From contig NC_045151.1 of NCBI RefSeq assembly GCF_008831285.2, positions 801,544 to 865,543 on the forward strand: a DNA stretch of 64,000 bases. Direction: 5' to 3'. Under the pieces are notes generated by a model that ran no database searches, had not been told where the DNA came from, and saw only the letters and a list, made by a program, of their open reading frames with translations. A program made the translations under genes and the position numbers. Shown in pieces: positions 38,096 through 52,000 of this stretch. Origin of the DNA: Nymphaea colorata. Taxonomy: Eukaryota; Streptophyta; Magnoliopsida; Nymphaeales; Nymphaeaceae. Within the stretch, counting starts at the first letter, position 1. Every line of letters starts with the position of its first letter.

Positions 38096-39275
38096 CCGTC
38101 CCATCTTAGATCAAACAGGTCAAATTTTATGTCTCTAAATATATACTAAATCTACTGTCAGGGATTTGCAATTCAAAGAGTGAAGAGCGAATAGTAGTGC
38201 CTCTAGAGAAAATCACATTATTTTCCAACCCGGTTGGAGAAGAGTCGCTCAATCTATGTTGCTGACGATGTCAATTTTCTGGTCCTCGAGTTAGAGGACT
38301 AAGTTGTATACCTATCATAACTGTTGGCGGGAAGCTTCGATATGGTTCTAATAGAAGATGCTGTGAGACAGGCTCGTCCACTATTTCGGAAAAATAATAT
38401 TTACATTAGATTAGTTGTATATGGTTGTGGTTTGAGATGTATATTACTGAACTTGGTTTGGATTTTTGTCTGGATATGGTTATGTGATTTGGGCTGATTC
38501 GGATTTGGATAGAAGTATGGTTCTATAGATGGTTTTCGGTTTGGGTTTAGGTAAGAGTTTAGTTTGATTTCGAATTTTGACTTATTATGGATTGAACACT
38601 TTTGGATATGGATCAGGTTTGATCCTAACATATTTGTTAGACCCAAACAGGATTAGGTAGGATCATGTATCAAATTTGTGGGTACTGGTGGAGTCTGAAA
38701 TTCATCCAAGATCCTGGGTGAAATGGATATGATTAATTTTGATACAGTCTATATTGAAGCTGAGTTTCCTCCAGGTTGAATTAGTTTAGGCGGTTTCAAA
38801 ATTTTGATCGGGCAACAAATTAGTGATTGGATTTAGATACGTATTAATATAAAATTAAATTCGGAACTAGGTTTGGATATTAGTTCTTGCTCCATATTAT
38901 ATTGCATTCAAACATTTTTTGTTTGACGACTGTCTTAGAAAATAAAATTAATGAAGCAGAGTTTATCCCCTTTGCAAACACAAACTCACGTCTACATTTC
39001 CTGCTCACTATTAGCTGCCTATTTGAAATTAATAAGTATTAACAATAAGGGATCAGCAAGACCATAGACGAGACAACTGCAATAGCTATTCAAAGGTTCA
39101 AACCCACGCTATGCACAAGACCCGAGCAATGCCATAATTATCACCAAAGTTATCCATACAACTTTTCCAAATATTTTTTGAATAGAATTGGATCACCTTC
39201 ACACTTCCACGAATAGTTGCATTTCTATATTAACATATGATCCAGACCATTGTCCTACTTGCATGCACATCTAAA

Positions 39276-39316
<41 letters not shown>

Positions 39317-40370
39317 TACTTGATGGGAACCATCTTTGATTCCAAGGAGTTCAGATGGAAGAGACTAAATTGCAAATATAGAAGGTAATGTATTTACCAT
39401 TTCTATGTATTTTAGACCTTTGAAAAAACAACTTGACTTTTATATTTATAACTTAATTTTTACCGTTTGATCTCATCAGAATCGATGGCAAAATGATTCC
39501 TATCAAGTCTAGTTCCTAGTTCTAATTAGCTACTGGTTTCAGAGAGGGAGAGAGAGAGAGAGTTGTTGATCCTCACAGAACACCGAAAGTGAATCCTTTA
39601 AAACATTACAGCGACGGGAGCACAGGTAGGTAAAGAAGATTAAAATTGGTTTCAACCTTTCGTGCGAAATTAAACTTCATGCCTTGGATGAACAAGGAGG
39701 AGGAGGGAGAAAAGGGTCTTATGGCACGAAAAAGCTGCCGAACACAGCAACCAAGGCCACAATGAAAACCGTGGACAATAAGGATGGCTAAGAATACTTT
39801 TGGCAACGGCTGGACCCCACCGTAGGTAGCCTGCCCAAAAAACATTCCGTTAGTATACGAGCTGTGGACAAATGATTTTTTTCCTGCCCTCCTGTGTATT
39901 CACATGAAAGAAAGAGAAATTTTTTTAAATTTAAATTTCGTTAAGAAAAGCTTATGTAATTAATGTTAAGTTACACAAAAAATTTACCACAGTCAGAAAA
40001 TTGATATAATATATAAATTAATAAGATTGTAAAACAAAATCATGAATAATTATGCCTCCACCTCCATTTCTGCTGTTCGTCACTCTCCCCGTCTTTAATG
40101 TTATCTGCCGCCGCTGGCACTTTAGGTTTGCTTATTCTTCTTCACAATCTCTAAATCTGAAGGCCCTTTCTTTGTCTTCCCAAGCATAGAGTATTTCGCC
40201 CAGTGGTGACATGAAGGTCGTCGTTGTCCTTTGATCTATTTTCTGCACATAACTTGACAAATCATATATTCTTGTACTTTCTTTTTCTGTTCTTGATGTG
40301 CTACTGTCCGATTTGAATATAAGTGCGCTACAATTTGATCCTACTGGTGCGCTATGCTTAAGACACCGGA
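38096..40370. other. intergenic, repeat relics
   Basis: About 38400-38900 is a degenerate TTTGGAT/GGATTTGG-rich stretch reminiscent of the GATTCGGAT family but without readable ends. An AT microsatellite lies at 39282-39314 and a GA run at about 39545-39560. No gene is supported; the minus-strand frames at 39606-39845 and 40132-40377 have no signature. Confidence 0.5.
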
Positions 40371-40379
40371 CTGCCACTG

Positions 40380-40690
40380 AGTACTCAACTCGACTTGGAC
40401 TTGAGCTTGAGCTCGAGCCCTGAAAAAAGGCACCGGGTCAGCCCAATTGGGGCTGCTAATTTTTTAATATTTATTTTATTAATTTATATATATAAATATA
40501 ATATATTTTATTATAATTAATTATATTTATATATTATTTTATATTAAAAAGTATATTTTTTTAATTTAATTGGGCCGGGCTCGGGTTTTAATGGTAGGGC
40601 CAAGCCTAGGTTTCAAGTGTCAGGCCGGCCCGAGAACGGCTCCTTATTGGGTTGGGCCGACCGGATGCCCAGGCTTAACTATGCTGCTTT
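40380..40690. mobile_element. MITE-like element with GGGCCGG-rich ends
   Basis: GC-rich ends (GCTCGAGCCCTG, GGGCCGGGCTCGGG, GGGCCGACCGGATGCCC) around a TATATTTAT-rich centre. About 54994-55260 has the same plan (CCGGCCGGCCCAAC, AT centre, AGGCCGGCC, GGGTACCC). The rightmost segment TGCCCAGGCTTA recurs as an inverted AGCATGGGCAT-like end there. Ends and target duplications are not exact. Confidence 0.5.
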
Positions 40691-40774
40691 GAGAGGACTA
40701 ACTAACTATTGTATTTGCTTAATGAATTTCTCCACTATGGTGTTATCTCTGCCTGCCACTTATCAGAGTATAAA

Positions 40775-40985
40775 GGGCGTTTGATTCACTTGTAACCCCA
40801 TGAAATTTTAGAATCATTTTCATTCTTAAAAACTGGGAATGTGTTATAAAAAAAAAAAAAATGATTGTGGAATTGTAGGCTCATTCCAGGATCAAAATTC
40901 TGGAATCATGATCACACGGTATGGGATGGAATTGTGATTCTAAAATTCTGGATTTTTTCATCTTTCTTTGGGGTACAAAGCATCA
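40775..40985. repeat. AT-rich MITE-like block (GTTTGATTC start)
   Basis: Contains many TTCTAGAATTTTAGAATCATT-like palindromic motifs, similar in style to 287-520 and 2715-2985. Likely the same broad family of short fold-back elements. Confidence 0.4.
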
Positions 40986-41401
40986 AGGCTGTAATTCATG
41001 AGTTCTAGAATTTTTTTTTTTTTTTCCCAAAACTTAAGTAGAGGCAGTGAATTGCTTGGAATAAAATCAGGTAGACGATGCATTCATAGTCGAAGAGGCT
41101 TGGACCGAGATTCACGTGTTTTTGGATCTAAATATGAGGCCGACTTCTGGCAGGTAAAATTTCGAAAGTTCAGACTAAATGGATTTGGATTCAATTTAAC
41201 TAATTTTGGTATCTTATCTGAAGCTGGGCTCAAGGGCGTGATTGATTCCATCAAGTTGGATTCAATGCTTAGATCTGAGCCAAGCGCCACCAGTTTACAT
41301 CCTACACTAAATCAGAGTACAGCAGAATGAGGGAGAAAGTTTATTCTAGATAAAACCTTACCTTTCTCACCCGTTCTATTGATTCCTAGTTAAATGTAAC
41401 A

Positions 41402-41815
41402 AGGTGTTTGGTAATTCGCAGGAAAAATTTTCATGGGTACTAGCAGTTCAAGAGAGACAACACCACCCCTCCCCAGCTTCGGATCCAGGCTGTTTCAGGA
41501 TGTGGATGTTATGGTACATCATGCAAACTACCGCTCTGACATCAAACTGACCAGTTATGCTACGGCCCTTTGGGGCATAAACTTTCATGGATATGAACAG
41601 GTGAAGTTTTGGTGACCGTCCGTGCATCTTGAGGTCAACAGACCCTATAGACTGCCCCGGAGTGGTGTAGCATGAGAAAAGTTAACTGAAATCTTTTTCA
41701 TGCGAGAAAATCGATCTTGCTTGCTCCCATTCACCGAAACTTTTTCATGCGAGAAAATCGATCTTGCTTGCTCCCATTCACCGAAACCTTTTCATGCTAC
41801 CAAACGCCCCCCAAA
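41402..41815. repeat. fold-back block containing an exact 47 bp tandem duplication
   Basis: Ends GGTGTTTGGTAATTC (left) and ATGCTACCAAACGCCCC (right) are imperfect inverted repeats. Inside, a 47 bp unit occurs twice without a mismatch (41693-41739 and 41740-41786), starting CTTTTTCATGCGAG; a third partial copy follows. An inverted relative (GTAGCATGAGAAAAG) lies just left at 41667. Probably a DNA element with a recent internal duplication. Confidence 0.6.
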
Positions 41816-41997
41816 ATAATCGATACTACTTGCTCCCATTCATCTTAACACGAGGAGAAGAATAATTCTCAAGAAGAGAGGTTCTCTTTCACCCTCAAAG
41901 GGGAGCTAAGCTATCCAGGTACAACCTATCCTGTTTTGACGCTGATAGACAGACATGTTGAATTCTAAAATGGCATGGTCACCGATAAATCTTACCA

Positions 41998-42420
41998 AGC
42001 TGGTTATATACGCCATCCCCATGTATTAAATTTAATGTGTCATTTTAATAATGACAAAAAATACCTATGGTAAAAACTTTTTGTAAGGATAAAAATAAAA
42101 CCGTAAAAAAAAAAGATTTGAGGATTAAATAAAAGTAAAAATTATCGGTTCATGTGTATATCATTATAACCAATATATCTTCATAGTGTTAGCTTATTAT
42201 CTCATAAATATTTTATAATCTGAAAAACATTGTCTCATACTTATATTTAACAGTATCTCATACATCTTTTTTTTTATCTTATTATCTCATAAATACTTTA
42301 TTATCTTATATTTAGCTTTAGTGTTATTTCATGCATTTTAAAGTAAATATACATATTGACTGTAAGGTCCATATTTACTTATTTAGTGTACGTTCATTAT
42401 ATACACAAAACAGCGTAATA
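41998..42420. mobile_element. second copy of the 15823-16324 element
   Basis: Begins AAGCTGGTTATATACGCCAT and continues with ATTTTAATAATGACAAAAAAT, ATCATTATAACCAATATA and repeated TTATCTCATAAATA motifs in the same order as 15825-16300. The ends are too diverged to read a target duplication. Confidence 0.75.
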
Positions 42421-43057
42421 GGCTGGTTTGACCGAATCAAGCAAATCCTCTCCTTTCCTTTTTCTTCTTTTTCTTTTGGGAAGAATTCCGGCGGAATGGG
42501 ACACAAAAGCTTCAAAACTTGGTCAGGGACTCAGGGTAGGCACTAGACCTGTATTATCCGTTGACAGTTTGTGGGTCAGGTGGGCATAGGCCCACCCTTA
42601 AACCATATGAGAGTCCAGTACGATCACCCCCAGAAATAAGAGACTCTATATATCGACAAGTACAGCTTCGGAAGTTGGGAATATATATATACCTCTTAGA
42701 GCGAGAGTGTGCGAGTCTCGGTGAGCAAGAAAAGGATACTGAGATTCAGGTTTCCCACAGAAGCTCAGCTCTCACTACCAAAACTGGAAAAGGAAAAAAG
42801 AAAACCTTAACAAATGAATTAAGGCACACGGAAGCCATCTTCCTATCGTTCTGATCTACAAAAATTAATAAATTGTGACTTTATTGAATAACTGAATGCA
42901 AAATTGTTACATGCTATCGCAATGCTGTGTGTATTCATGAATTACATACATAGGATGTTAAATGCACACAAGCTACATGCGAAAAGATTTACATTAATGA
43001 CATATATCAGAAAGACTTACATACATATGCAGCTATATATGCACAGAAGCTAACGTG
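42421..43057. other. intergenic and probable 3' UTR of ABCA gene
   Basis: No gene is seen. The part nearest 43058 is likely the transcribed 3' UTR of the minus-strand ABCA gene. A 97-codon plus-strand frame (42561-42854) has no recognised family. Confidence 0.5.
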
Positions 43058-46000
43058 CTAGAAGCCAGTAGAACGTTGAACCTGATCAGGATCAATGACA
43101 GTTCCAACAGGCAGCCCATGGCTTCTGAAAGAGAACCTGCGGCTGCGTGACAAGATGCCTCCAAGGGAGGCTGATGACTGTACATTCGGGGGTATCGGCA
43201 TTTCATCGGAATGACCAGAGATGCAGAGCTCACCAGCATCGTCTTGTTCCCAGTACACTTCAATCATGACTCCTCTAGGATTTTCCGCAGTCTCAGTCCC
43301 TGGTATTCCGACATACCTTGCTCCTTTAAGTATCTGAATCACAAGTGAAACAAAATGGATCAACACCTCTCAGGAAGTTCTAAAAAAAACATTCACGGGT
43401 GAGATTACTTGCTCACAAATCTATCGTTAGGTTCAAGCCCAACTACCGTGACTTCACTATGAAATCAAATCAAATGAGCTTGTTTTATTATGAACTGTTG
43501 AATGCGGCTTTGTATGGGACACAAAAGAAACAAGTTTAGGCAGCAAAATGTCTTTTTCTGTTATAGCCACAACTGATTCGACACAAGAAAATAGAAAGTG
43601 TCAGTGGTACTCTCTCTCTCTCTGTCTCTCTCACACACGAACACATTTTGAAACTTTATTTGGTTGCACAAAGTTGAAGAAAGAAGGAGAATGCATGAAT
43701 TGTATAGTTCCTAAAGATGGGAGATTAAAATGAACCATGAGACTAGACGTATGATAACATATAATGAGCTCGATAAAAGTATGCGCTTATTCTCACCTGA
43801 ATAGAAGTACTAGATGTCAAATTTAGAGTCACGAAGCTTCCTTCAGCAAAAGCATTTTCTAATTCTGCTTTCTTTGCTATATTTAGGAAAACTTCCTCAA
43901 GAGTGGTCAGACCAAGTTGAATATCTGAGATACCAAACTCTGTCTCTTTATCTTGCAGCTCAGCAAAGAATTTCTAAGTGGAGGAAAAAGAATAATTTCA
44001 GCATGGAATACATTAATAAAGGTAAAGAAAATGGAAGAAAAGAAAAGAGAAACAGGACTTACAGTAAGTAAGGGTTCTTTCTCATTAGGAATCACAAAAG
44101 TCAAAAATGCCTTGTTCTCCTCTTTGGGTACCACGCCAAGATGCTGTAGTATCATCACCAAGTTAAAGAGTATCAGTTTGGAGGCCTTCATTGACTCATC
44201 AAAGATTCTGTTGGTTTAAACTTGGGATTTATTGCTTCTTAGATAAAATAGGTTTAGTTTGACATGAAACCTTAAATTAGTAGCTAAATTCAGCTTGCTG
44301 AGAGTCAAGGGACCAGCTGATTCTCATCTTCAAACACATTCACACGCTGAGTAAAGCAACATGAGTGCCTCCTTATGCATGACTTACATATTTGAAAAAT
44401 TGCTTGACAGCCTCATGTGATGTTTCATGTGGACGTGCATTTGCATTGTGGTTTGGAGTTCGCTCAGGTGAACTTCTGGCAAAGCTAACATTGGCCACAT
44501 AACCGGCACCAAACTTTGACTTCAAGCGTATTGAGGTTCCTATGCAACGCAACTTTCCTCTTGCCATGATGGCTATCCGGTCACTCAGAATGTCAGCTTC
44601 CTCCATGGAATGAGTAGTCAGGACAATTGCACGTCCTTTTTTTGCATCCTCGATGATGTCCCACACGTGCCTACGAGTAATTGGATCCATACCTGTTGTC
44701 TGAAATGACAAGATAAACATCATGTTTATGTACACCACATACTGATGGTGAATTACATAGGAAGTCAAAAAGCTTAACAGAATGAGAAAATCTGAGCCTG
44801 AGGTCAACAGAGTTTCAGAAGAAGCTGACATAGGAAGATATGTTGAAAACAACTTTGCTTTTATTTTCAAATTCTAAATGAGAGACCTTTACAAATTTTT
44901 GTGGTTGAATGAAGAATATTAGATCATCATAACAGTAAGAAAACCACTGATTATGGTTAACTGCTCACATTCATTTTGCAGTTTATGCAGTCACGTGTCC
45001 GTCAAGTCACTAGTTAAGAATGTAACAAGGAAACCAATAATATCACTGTCAAGAATAACTTAAATACAGATAGTAGTGTAATAGATTCTTAACAAATTCG
45101 ACATACGGCATACATCTGCTTATTTGTAATCTAGTTCCAATCAGACTGGCTAGTGGAGTGAATAACAAGAATATGTATGCTAGTCTTAAGCAAGTTTGTG
45201 TTAATGTGCTTCAGATACCAAAAAAAAAAAAAAGGGCATGCTTGAAACTCTGGAGGTGAATGAACAACAAGATAGCAGAGTGAATAACAAGATTATCTAT
45301 GCTCGTACAAACAAATTTGTGTTAATGTCCTTCGGATACAAAAAAGGTTGTTGTCTTCTTGACATGCTTGAAACCCTGAAGGTGAAAAAACAACAAGAGG
45401 TTTGTTTTGCGTTTTCAGTGGAATGGTGCACAAGAACTGAAAGATGAAAAGGAAATCATCCTCCATGGAACTGGAAATGCTTGTGGAACTGAGGGGCTAT
45501 CAACAAGAAGGGGTTCTTCATAGGTTACCATAGAAGAACTGTGAACATGACAATTGAAAGGATAGTTTGGGTGTCACATTGTGATAACCAGAGGAACATA
45601 TCTAATATAGTTAGCAAATAATACAACTTAGATAGTTTAAAATGTTATATGCAATATGTTAGAGCAGACCAAATATTTATCAAGCAACAAGAGTAAAACA
45701 GAGTAAGCATGTCTTTACTGGTTCGTCCAGGAAAACCAATTTTGGGTCCCCAATAAGCGCTATAGCTACACTTAGCCGACGTTTCATTCCTCCACTGTAG
45801 CTTCCAGCTCTCATATCAGCTGCATCTATAAGCTTTACTTCTGCTAATGATTTTTCAGCAACCTGGAGAGATGACCATAAATTTTGAGTGACCAGGAAAC
45901 CATTTCAGAACCTGAGGATATAGCAGTTTCAATTACCGATGCAATTGAAGCAGGAGCTAGGCCTTTGATGCTGGCGAAGAGATGTAGGTGTTCCTTGCCT

Positions 46001-49000
46001 GACAAGGAATCCCATAATATGTCGAACTGAAGAAGGTTACATGTCATAAGTTAATTTAAAATTGGCAAAAAGTTACTGATGCCAATAAAACATAAGCTTA
46101 TTGTTGTTCAACAAGATTAATCTAATACCTGGGGACAAACACCTATCATTTTCCGGATATAAGACATCCCAACAGAGCTACGGACAGAGTATCCATAAAT
46201 CAGAGCTGTTAAAATTTAATTATGGTGTGTCAGTAACTTGGAGCACCTTTTTCTGCAACAAGCTTATAATGGAAGTCTATCCAAAATACTTGCAAACATG
46301 AAAGTAATGAACAAATTGCACATTAATTTTATTTGAATCATAAACTTTAGAAGCAGTAGGTCATGCTTTGAAAATTGTAGCTATTTGAGCAAAAAAACCT
46401 GGATTTTCTCACTGCGGATTTCCTTATTTAATTTCTGAAAGTTCAGAACAAATTGTTTCAATAAAATAGAGAAAAGAAAGAAGACCTACCGTCACCGCCA
46501 GATACTGGAGTTATGCCTGTCAAGCAGTTAATGACAGTGGTTTTACCAGCTCCGTTGGGTCCAAGGAGACAAAATAATTGATCTTTAGGAAAATTCACCC
46601 AAATTCCCTGATTGTTCAAATTCAAACATTATGGAAGCCCGAAATTATCAAAAGAACCAAGAATTTACTCAGATCGGTTTCTAAGCATACTTTCACGGCA
46701 TGGTAGGGTGAAGATCTTTGACACCTGCAACAACCGATCAACTTTGTTGTTCCAGGATACGTTTTCACCAGTCCACGAATTTGAACGGCTACATTCGGGT
46801 CAAGCGCATTCTCAGTTGCTTGCCTTCTCACCGTAATTTCTTCTTCAAGGACATCTTCATCATTTTGGGGCTCATCTTCTAGTGGTGGAGTAGATCCTAT
46901 GCAACTACAAATGCTACCCTCTGAGAAACCATTACAGACAAGTAGGTTCCATGAGCACCGATCTTGGATAACTACTATAACATGAAAGGTACTGCTATTA
47001 AAATGTACTCATGGTCACCTGTTGCGCTGTTGCCACCCTGGCCGGTCCAATATGAAGGATACAAAAAATAGAAGCATGATTTCCTCACACCGTTGGAATT
47101 CGGGATGATGTTGTCAAAGTAGATAGCCAGAAAAAACCACAAGAAGAATGTGGTAATTAGCCATTTGTAAATTCCATCCTGTCAGGAGCATTGTAGAAAA
47201 CAGTTAATAATCTACAGGGGTGCTTTACCATGTATTCTAGGTCGGCGGCGATACATGTATCAAGTCTTTTGCAAACAATCTCTATCTTTATGCAAAATTG
47301 ATGAATATGAAGCCTTGAAAAAATAGGTTGATAAAAAGGTTATAGTCACGCACTATAGTAAGCACACAATTTGGATCTGCATCTGGGCACATTCCACGCC
47401 TTTGGAAGCTTATGCCTTCGTCTCCAGCATTGGCAGTTGAATCTCCAAGGAGTTTCAAGGCATGTGAAAGGAGATTAGGAGGAAAGAAGGACCAGATAAT
47501 CTGGTATGTCCTTGAAAAATCCATGCTATATGGGAATCCAAAAGTTGTAACAAGCTGTCAAGCAAGAAAAAATCAATTATTTGATGTCTCACAAGGTAAG
47601 AAGTCAGTGAGACTTTCAAGTAAAAATGTATACCTGGGTCAAAAACCCAATAATGAAGATGGAGAACCCAACTGTAGTTGCTGACGATGACTTACTGATG
47701 AAAGTAGATATCATGAATGCAAGACCAATCTGCAAAAGTTGGGATTTAGAGGTGCTACTGCCACATCAACAAGAAAAATCATCATAGCAAATGGACGCAG
47801 CTGTGGAGGCGGGAACGTATAGTACACAGACACACAACACCCACAGAGAGAGATGAAAAGATTATCAGAAAAGAAAAAAAAGGGGGATGACTGTCATCGA
47901 CCAGAGGGGGTGCCGTTTATGGGACGTGGCTAACAAAGAGAGGGAGCGAGAGTCGAGGGGCGGGCAACTTTTGCCCTTTCTCCCTTCAAAAAATTTTTGT
48001 TTTTTTTTTAAGACTGGTACGTTCTCCGCTCTTTGACTGCACGGGGATCTTTAACTCGTTTGAGCCATGCTAAAAAGACAGTATGAGTGCCATGTCAGTT
48101 TTCTCATCGACCGGCAGCCATCAGCCTGTACCGCCTTTTTTTGTTTTATAAACTTAAAAATTAATTTCAAATTGATCTAAGAAATAAACAAATAAAAACT
48201 TGTGCAATGTGACGTAATGAGAAAGAGTTCCCACCAGATAGCAAAACTCCAAATAAAGCAGGGCGAATGAGGACACTTACCATGTTAAATTCGAAAAGGA
48301 AGAAAACGAGGAACAGAACTCCGAAACTGTTTGAGAGGAAAAATCGAAATTGAAACATCATGCCGAAAAGTACAATGAAAAGAGATGATATAAGAGTCAA
48401 AACTGTTTCCCATGTAAGCCACGATAACCAGTAAGCAGAATCGTAAAGCCCCATGATAGATAGTGCCTGCATCACCATTAGGAGAACTTAACCAATCCGC
48501 ATCGACCGACAAGCAACTAAAATCTCAAAAGCTGCATGCTTCGTTCAGCATTTCAAGGCGATCCGCTGAAAAAATAGTACCTGTCGAAGCTTGAGCTCCT
48601 TCTCTGAGATAAGCGAACTAACTTGCAATACAAAGCCAAACATCGCGGTTGCGAGGAAGAATGTTGGTCCAGCTGTACCAACAGCTGAAAAAGTTTCTAG
48701 GGCAGGATGCGCGAACTCCTTGAGCCCAACATTCCAACTAAAACCTGGATCTGCAATCGGTTTACAATGAAAGTTAAGCAACGTACTCTTGGAAAGGAAC
48801 AACAAAAAATTCTTCGGTATATCACCATGTCCTACCAACATATAGATTGTTCAGTATTGGATACATCTCTAATTCTAGTCAAGCATTCATGTAACAACTT
48901 TTTATGATTTAAAAGAAATAATTTTATGGAAATAAGTAAACATGGTTCTGCCTGCTCTTTTTTTCCTTACGCTGTCGCTACATTTAACAGAGTGACACGG

Positions 49001-52000
49001 GATTCAAAGTAATAAGGGTACAATGACTTCAGTGTGCAATGAGAAAACACTTTACAGGAAAAATGGTCGCAGAGAACAGGGAGGTGGTAACGCACTCACC
49101 ATATTTTCCCAAAAAGCTGGAGCATCTAGATGAATTTTATCGACCGATACCTTTTAAGAGAGTTCTGGCTATCTCACGCTCTGCTGCAATCTGGAGGGGT
49201 ATCTGAAACTTGAAAGTGGGGTCCTCAAAATTCCCCCTCCTGATCAACGGAGTGGAGTTAGTTTGAATCCCGTAGCTGATGAAGGTGGCATTCCTCTCTA
49301 CAAAATGAAGGGCTCCAGGGCAACGCATGGGATTTTTGAAAAGCCAGTCATCAACGGCATCTGATGTCGCGAAAGAGAGAACCTGTAACGATTAAGGCAG
49401 GCGCTCAAATCTTTATTTGTCGGTGGGCTACATGAAAACGTAGACAAGAGATGGGGGTAAATCCAAAATACGAAGTTTTCGGGGAACAAGATCCCATGAC
49501 GCAGTTTCACAGTTTGGTTCATTAGATGCCTAGTTGAAGACATGAAGAATGTTCATTTATGATCTAATACTATTTGAAAACTTTGATTTTCTTCGACAAC
49601 CAAATGAATACTGGTAGCTGGCCAAAACAATGTTATCACTACCGGAAAACATAAAACGATGTACAATAAATCACAATTAACTTAATACTACTACATTAAA
49701 TTATATCAGCTAATATGGTTGATACAGATCGCATATAGGCCGATATTTGAAAGGGGTCATTTGGGACCCCTTCTTGCATCGTTTCGTTTGTGTATCGACG
49801 GATACGGCCGATGCACACCGCTAATTGATGTCCTAGGGACAAAATTACCCGTCATCTAGGCCCACTTGACTGCCAGCGGTAGCGTGCTTATATCGCAAGC
49901 CTGGACTATTGCAACAAATCTGTCTTTTTCTTTGAACTCCTAGAAACCTTGATTGGGAAAAACTTGTGATATATGAATTGTTTGGTTTCTCTCAAGAATG
50001 TAGAAAATATCAGCTCACATGCTATACGTAGAAAATTTTCAAACATGGTAGCTGCTTTTGAAGCTTCCATTAAATGGCAAAGAGATTCAGAAGATAGAAC
50101 TAGGGATGCTCGCTTGCATGGTTGGGAGCCTAACCCAGGCCTTGGCACAGTGCTGTTGGCATCCGTCTAGCAGGTGAATCTAACTCGCGATATTTACAGG
50201 GGAATCGCGATGCACTGCCGCATTAGCTTATGCGACTGGTTTTACAAAACAACTATAGCAGTTGTTAAAAGAAAAAACAATTTTTTATAGTTTCCGTGCG
50301 CTTCGTTTCAGCGAGTGACCGATTCCATACATTCACCGATTTTGCTTTAACATTGACAACAAACCGCCACGCAGACAACTTGTGTAGGCATAAACTATAT
50401 CGAGTTTAATTTCGTACCACACGTAAAATCTCATTTAAAATAAAAATTGCCGATGTCTCTAATTGAGAATTTGCTAAGATGAAGAGTGAGAGGGGCCCCA
50501 ATCCGGGCCCAACTGAATTCCGCTCTTCCTACCTGAACCTGTCGTGATAACGAAGGCCCAAGGGGAAAAAACCTGTTGACTGCCTTTGCAGGTCGCATCA
50601 ACGTTCCATTAAAATAGCTCGTCCCTCAGAACTTTTCAGAGTAGATCTATCTGCATAGGAGGTCGGTCCGAGTGTCGGAACCACGGTTGAAATTGATAGG
50701 GAAGGGAAAACACTTGCTTCAATTCTTTGTGGGTCAGTTAGTTCGTTAATTCAGAAATGTGGGCCCATGTAGCACACTATCGATGTTCTAAACGAGTTGG
50801 GCCCGGATGGACTTGTACTTTGTCTAAAGCTGAGGGGTGGTCGGACTAGCGACTTGTCGACAACACAGTGCCTGGGCTCCACGCTTGTGTAAAAGAACTT
50901 ACCATGACCCCTCTCGACCCTCGACCCTTTTCTGACCAATACTAGACGGCAAGAAAAGAAATAAATCTAGCTAATTCATACAACAAAGGGTCTCACCACA
51001 TCATTGATATAATTCAATCCACAACGTGACTGAAAGCATGATATGACAGATAGGGTGCTCGATGACAGGCAGACAGAGACTTTTTGGCAAAAGGCCTACA
51101 AATTCAGAAAGTCGTTTTCCATGCACCATTTTAGTTATTCACCATGGTGTAAATCGCGGACCCCTCTCCTGCCATCGAAAGAGTCCTTCCATTGGTCTGG
51201 CATTTTAAGGGAAAGGACATACACCAGGTATCAAACTCAATAACTCCAACTGGGAAGCTTTAGACCAAACCACTTAGACAGGTGCATAGATCCCTTGTGG
51301 GCTTATTCCTGGAAAAATGTACAAATTTCCTTGTACTGAATGAAGTCTTGGGAAGGGAATGAATGAGCTACAGGTCCAAGTTGCCTTCTAGAGACAAACC
51401 GTCATCTATGAAATTTTTGCAAGGTCCAACTTGCTTCTTTAAGACGTTCATGGGTTCGATCATGATAATTAGGAAACTGTGAAAGATATAAAGTTGAAAT
51501 CCCTAGATCAAGTCCTAATATTGCTGTTCTCTTATTGATTTTCTATTAACATTTACAATGGGAGCACATGAATAACATGATAAATGCTTAATTAATTTCC
51601 GATCCCTCATTACTCATGCAATCAATATAATCCTTGAAAGCATGTAATCAATTAACTTCCACGAATAAAGTGATTTCCATTTAATCCAACTAATGGTGAA
51701 ACAATGCCCCCTTTCAGCGTTGTATCTTGTACGCTAATAATTTCGTAACAAATTGAAAAGGCAAGTTTAGGATCCTTGCCAACATGCATCCCTTGCAGCC
51801 TAAGTCTAACCGTATCTGATCCTAACGCATGAAGATTGGATCACGATTCAAATCCACCTAATTGGTTTCTACGTTGGATCAGGAACCGAACTCAATAAGA
51901 CGATTAACTATACAGGGAAATGAAAGTTACTCTTAGATTGACCAAGATATCCCTTGGATAAACCACACATGCCGGCCGTGCTTTTTGAAACAACCGCTCA

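Noticed and set aside
42561-42854. 97-codon plus-strand frame near the ABCA 3' end
   Set aside because: No recognisable domain, and it lies in the likely 3' UTR/intergenic region of a minus-strand gene.
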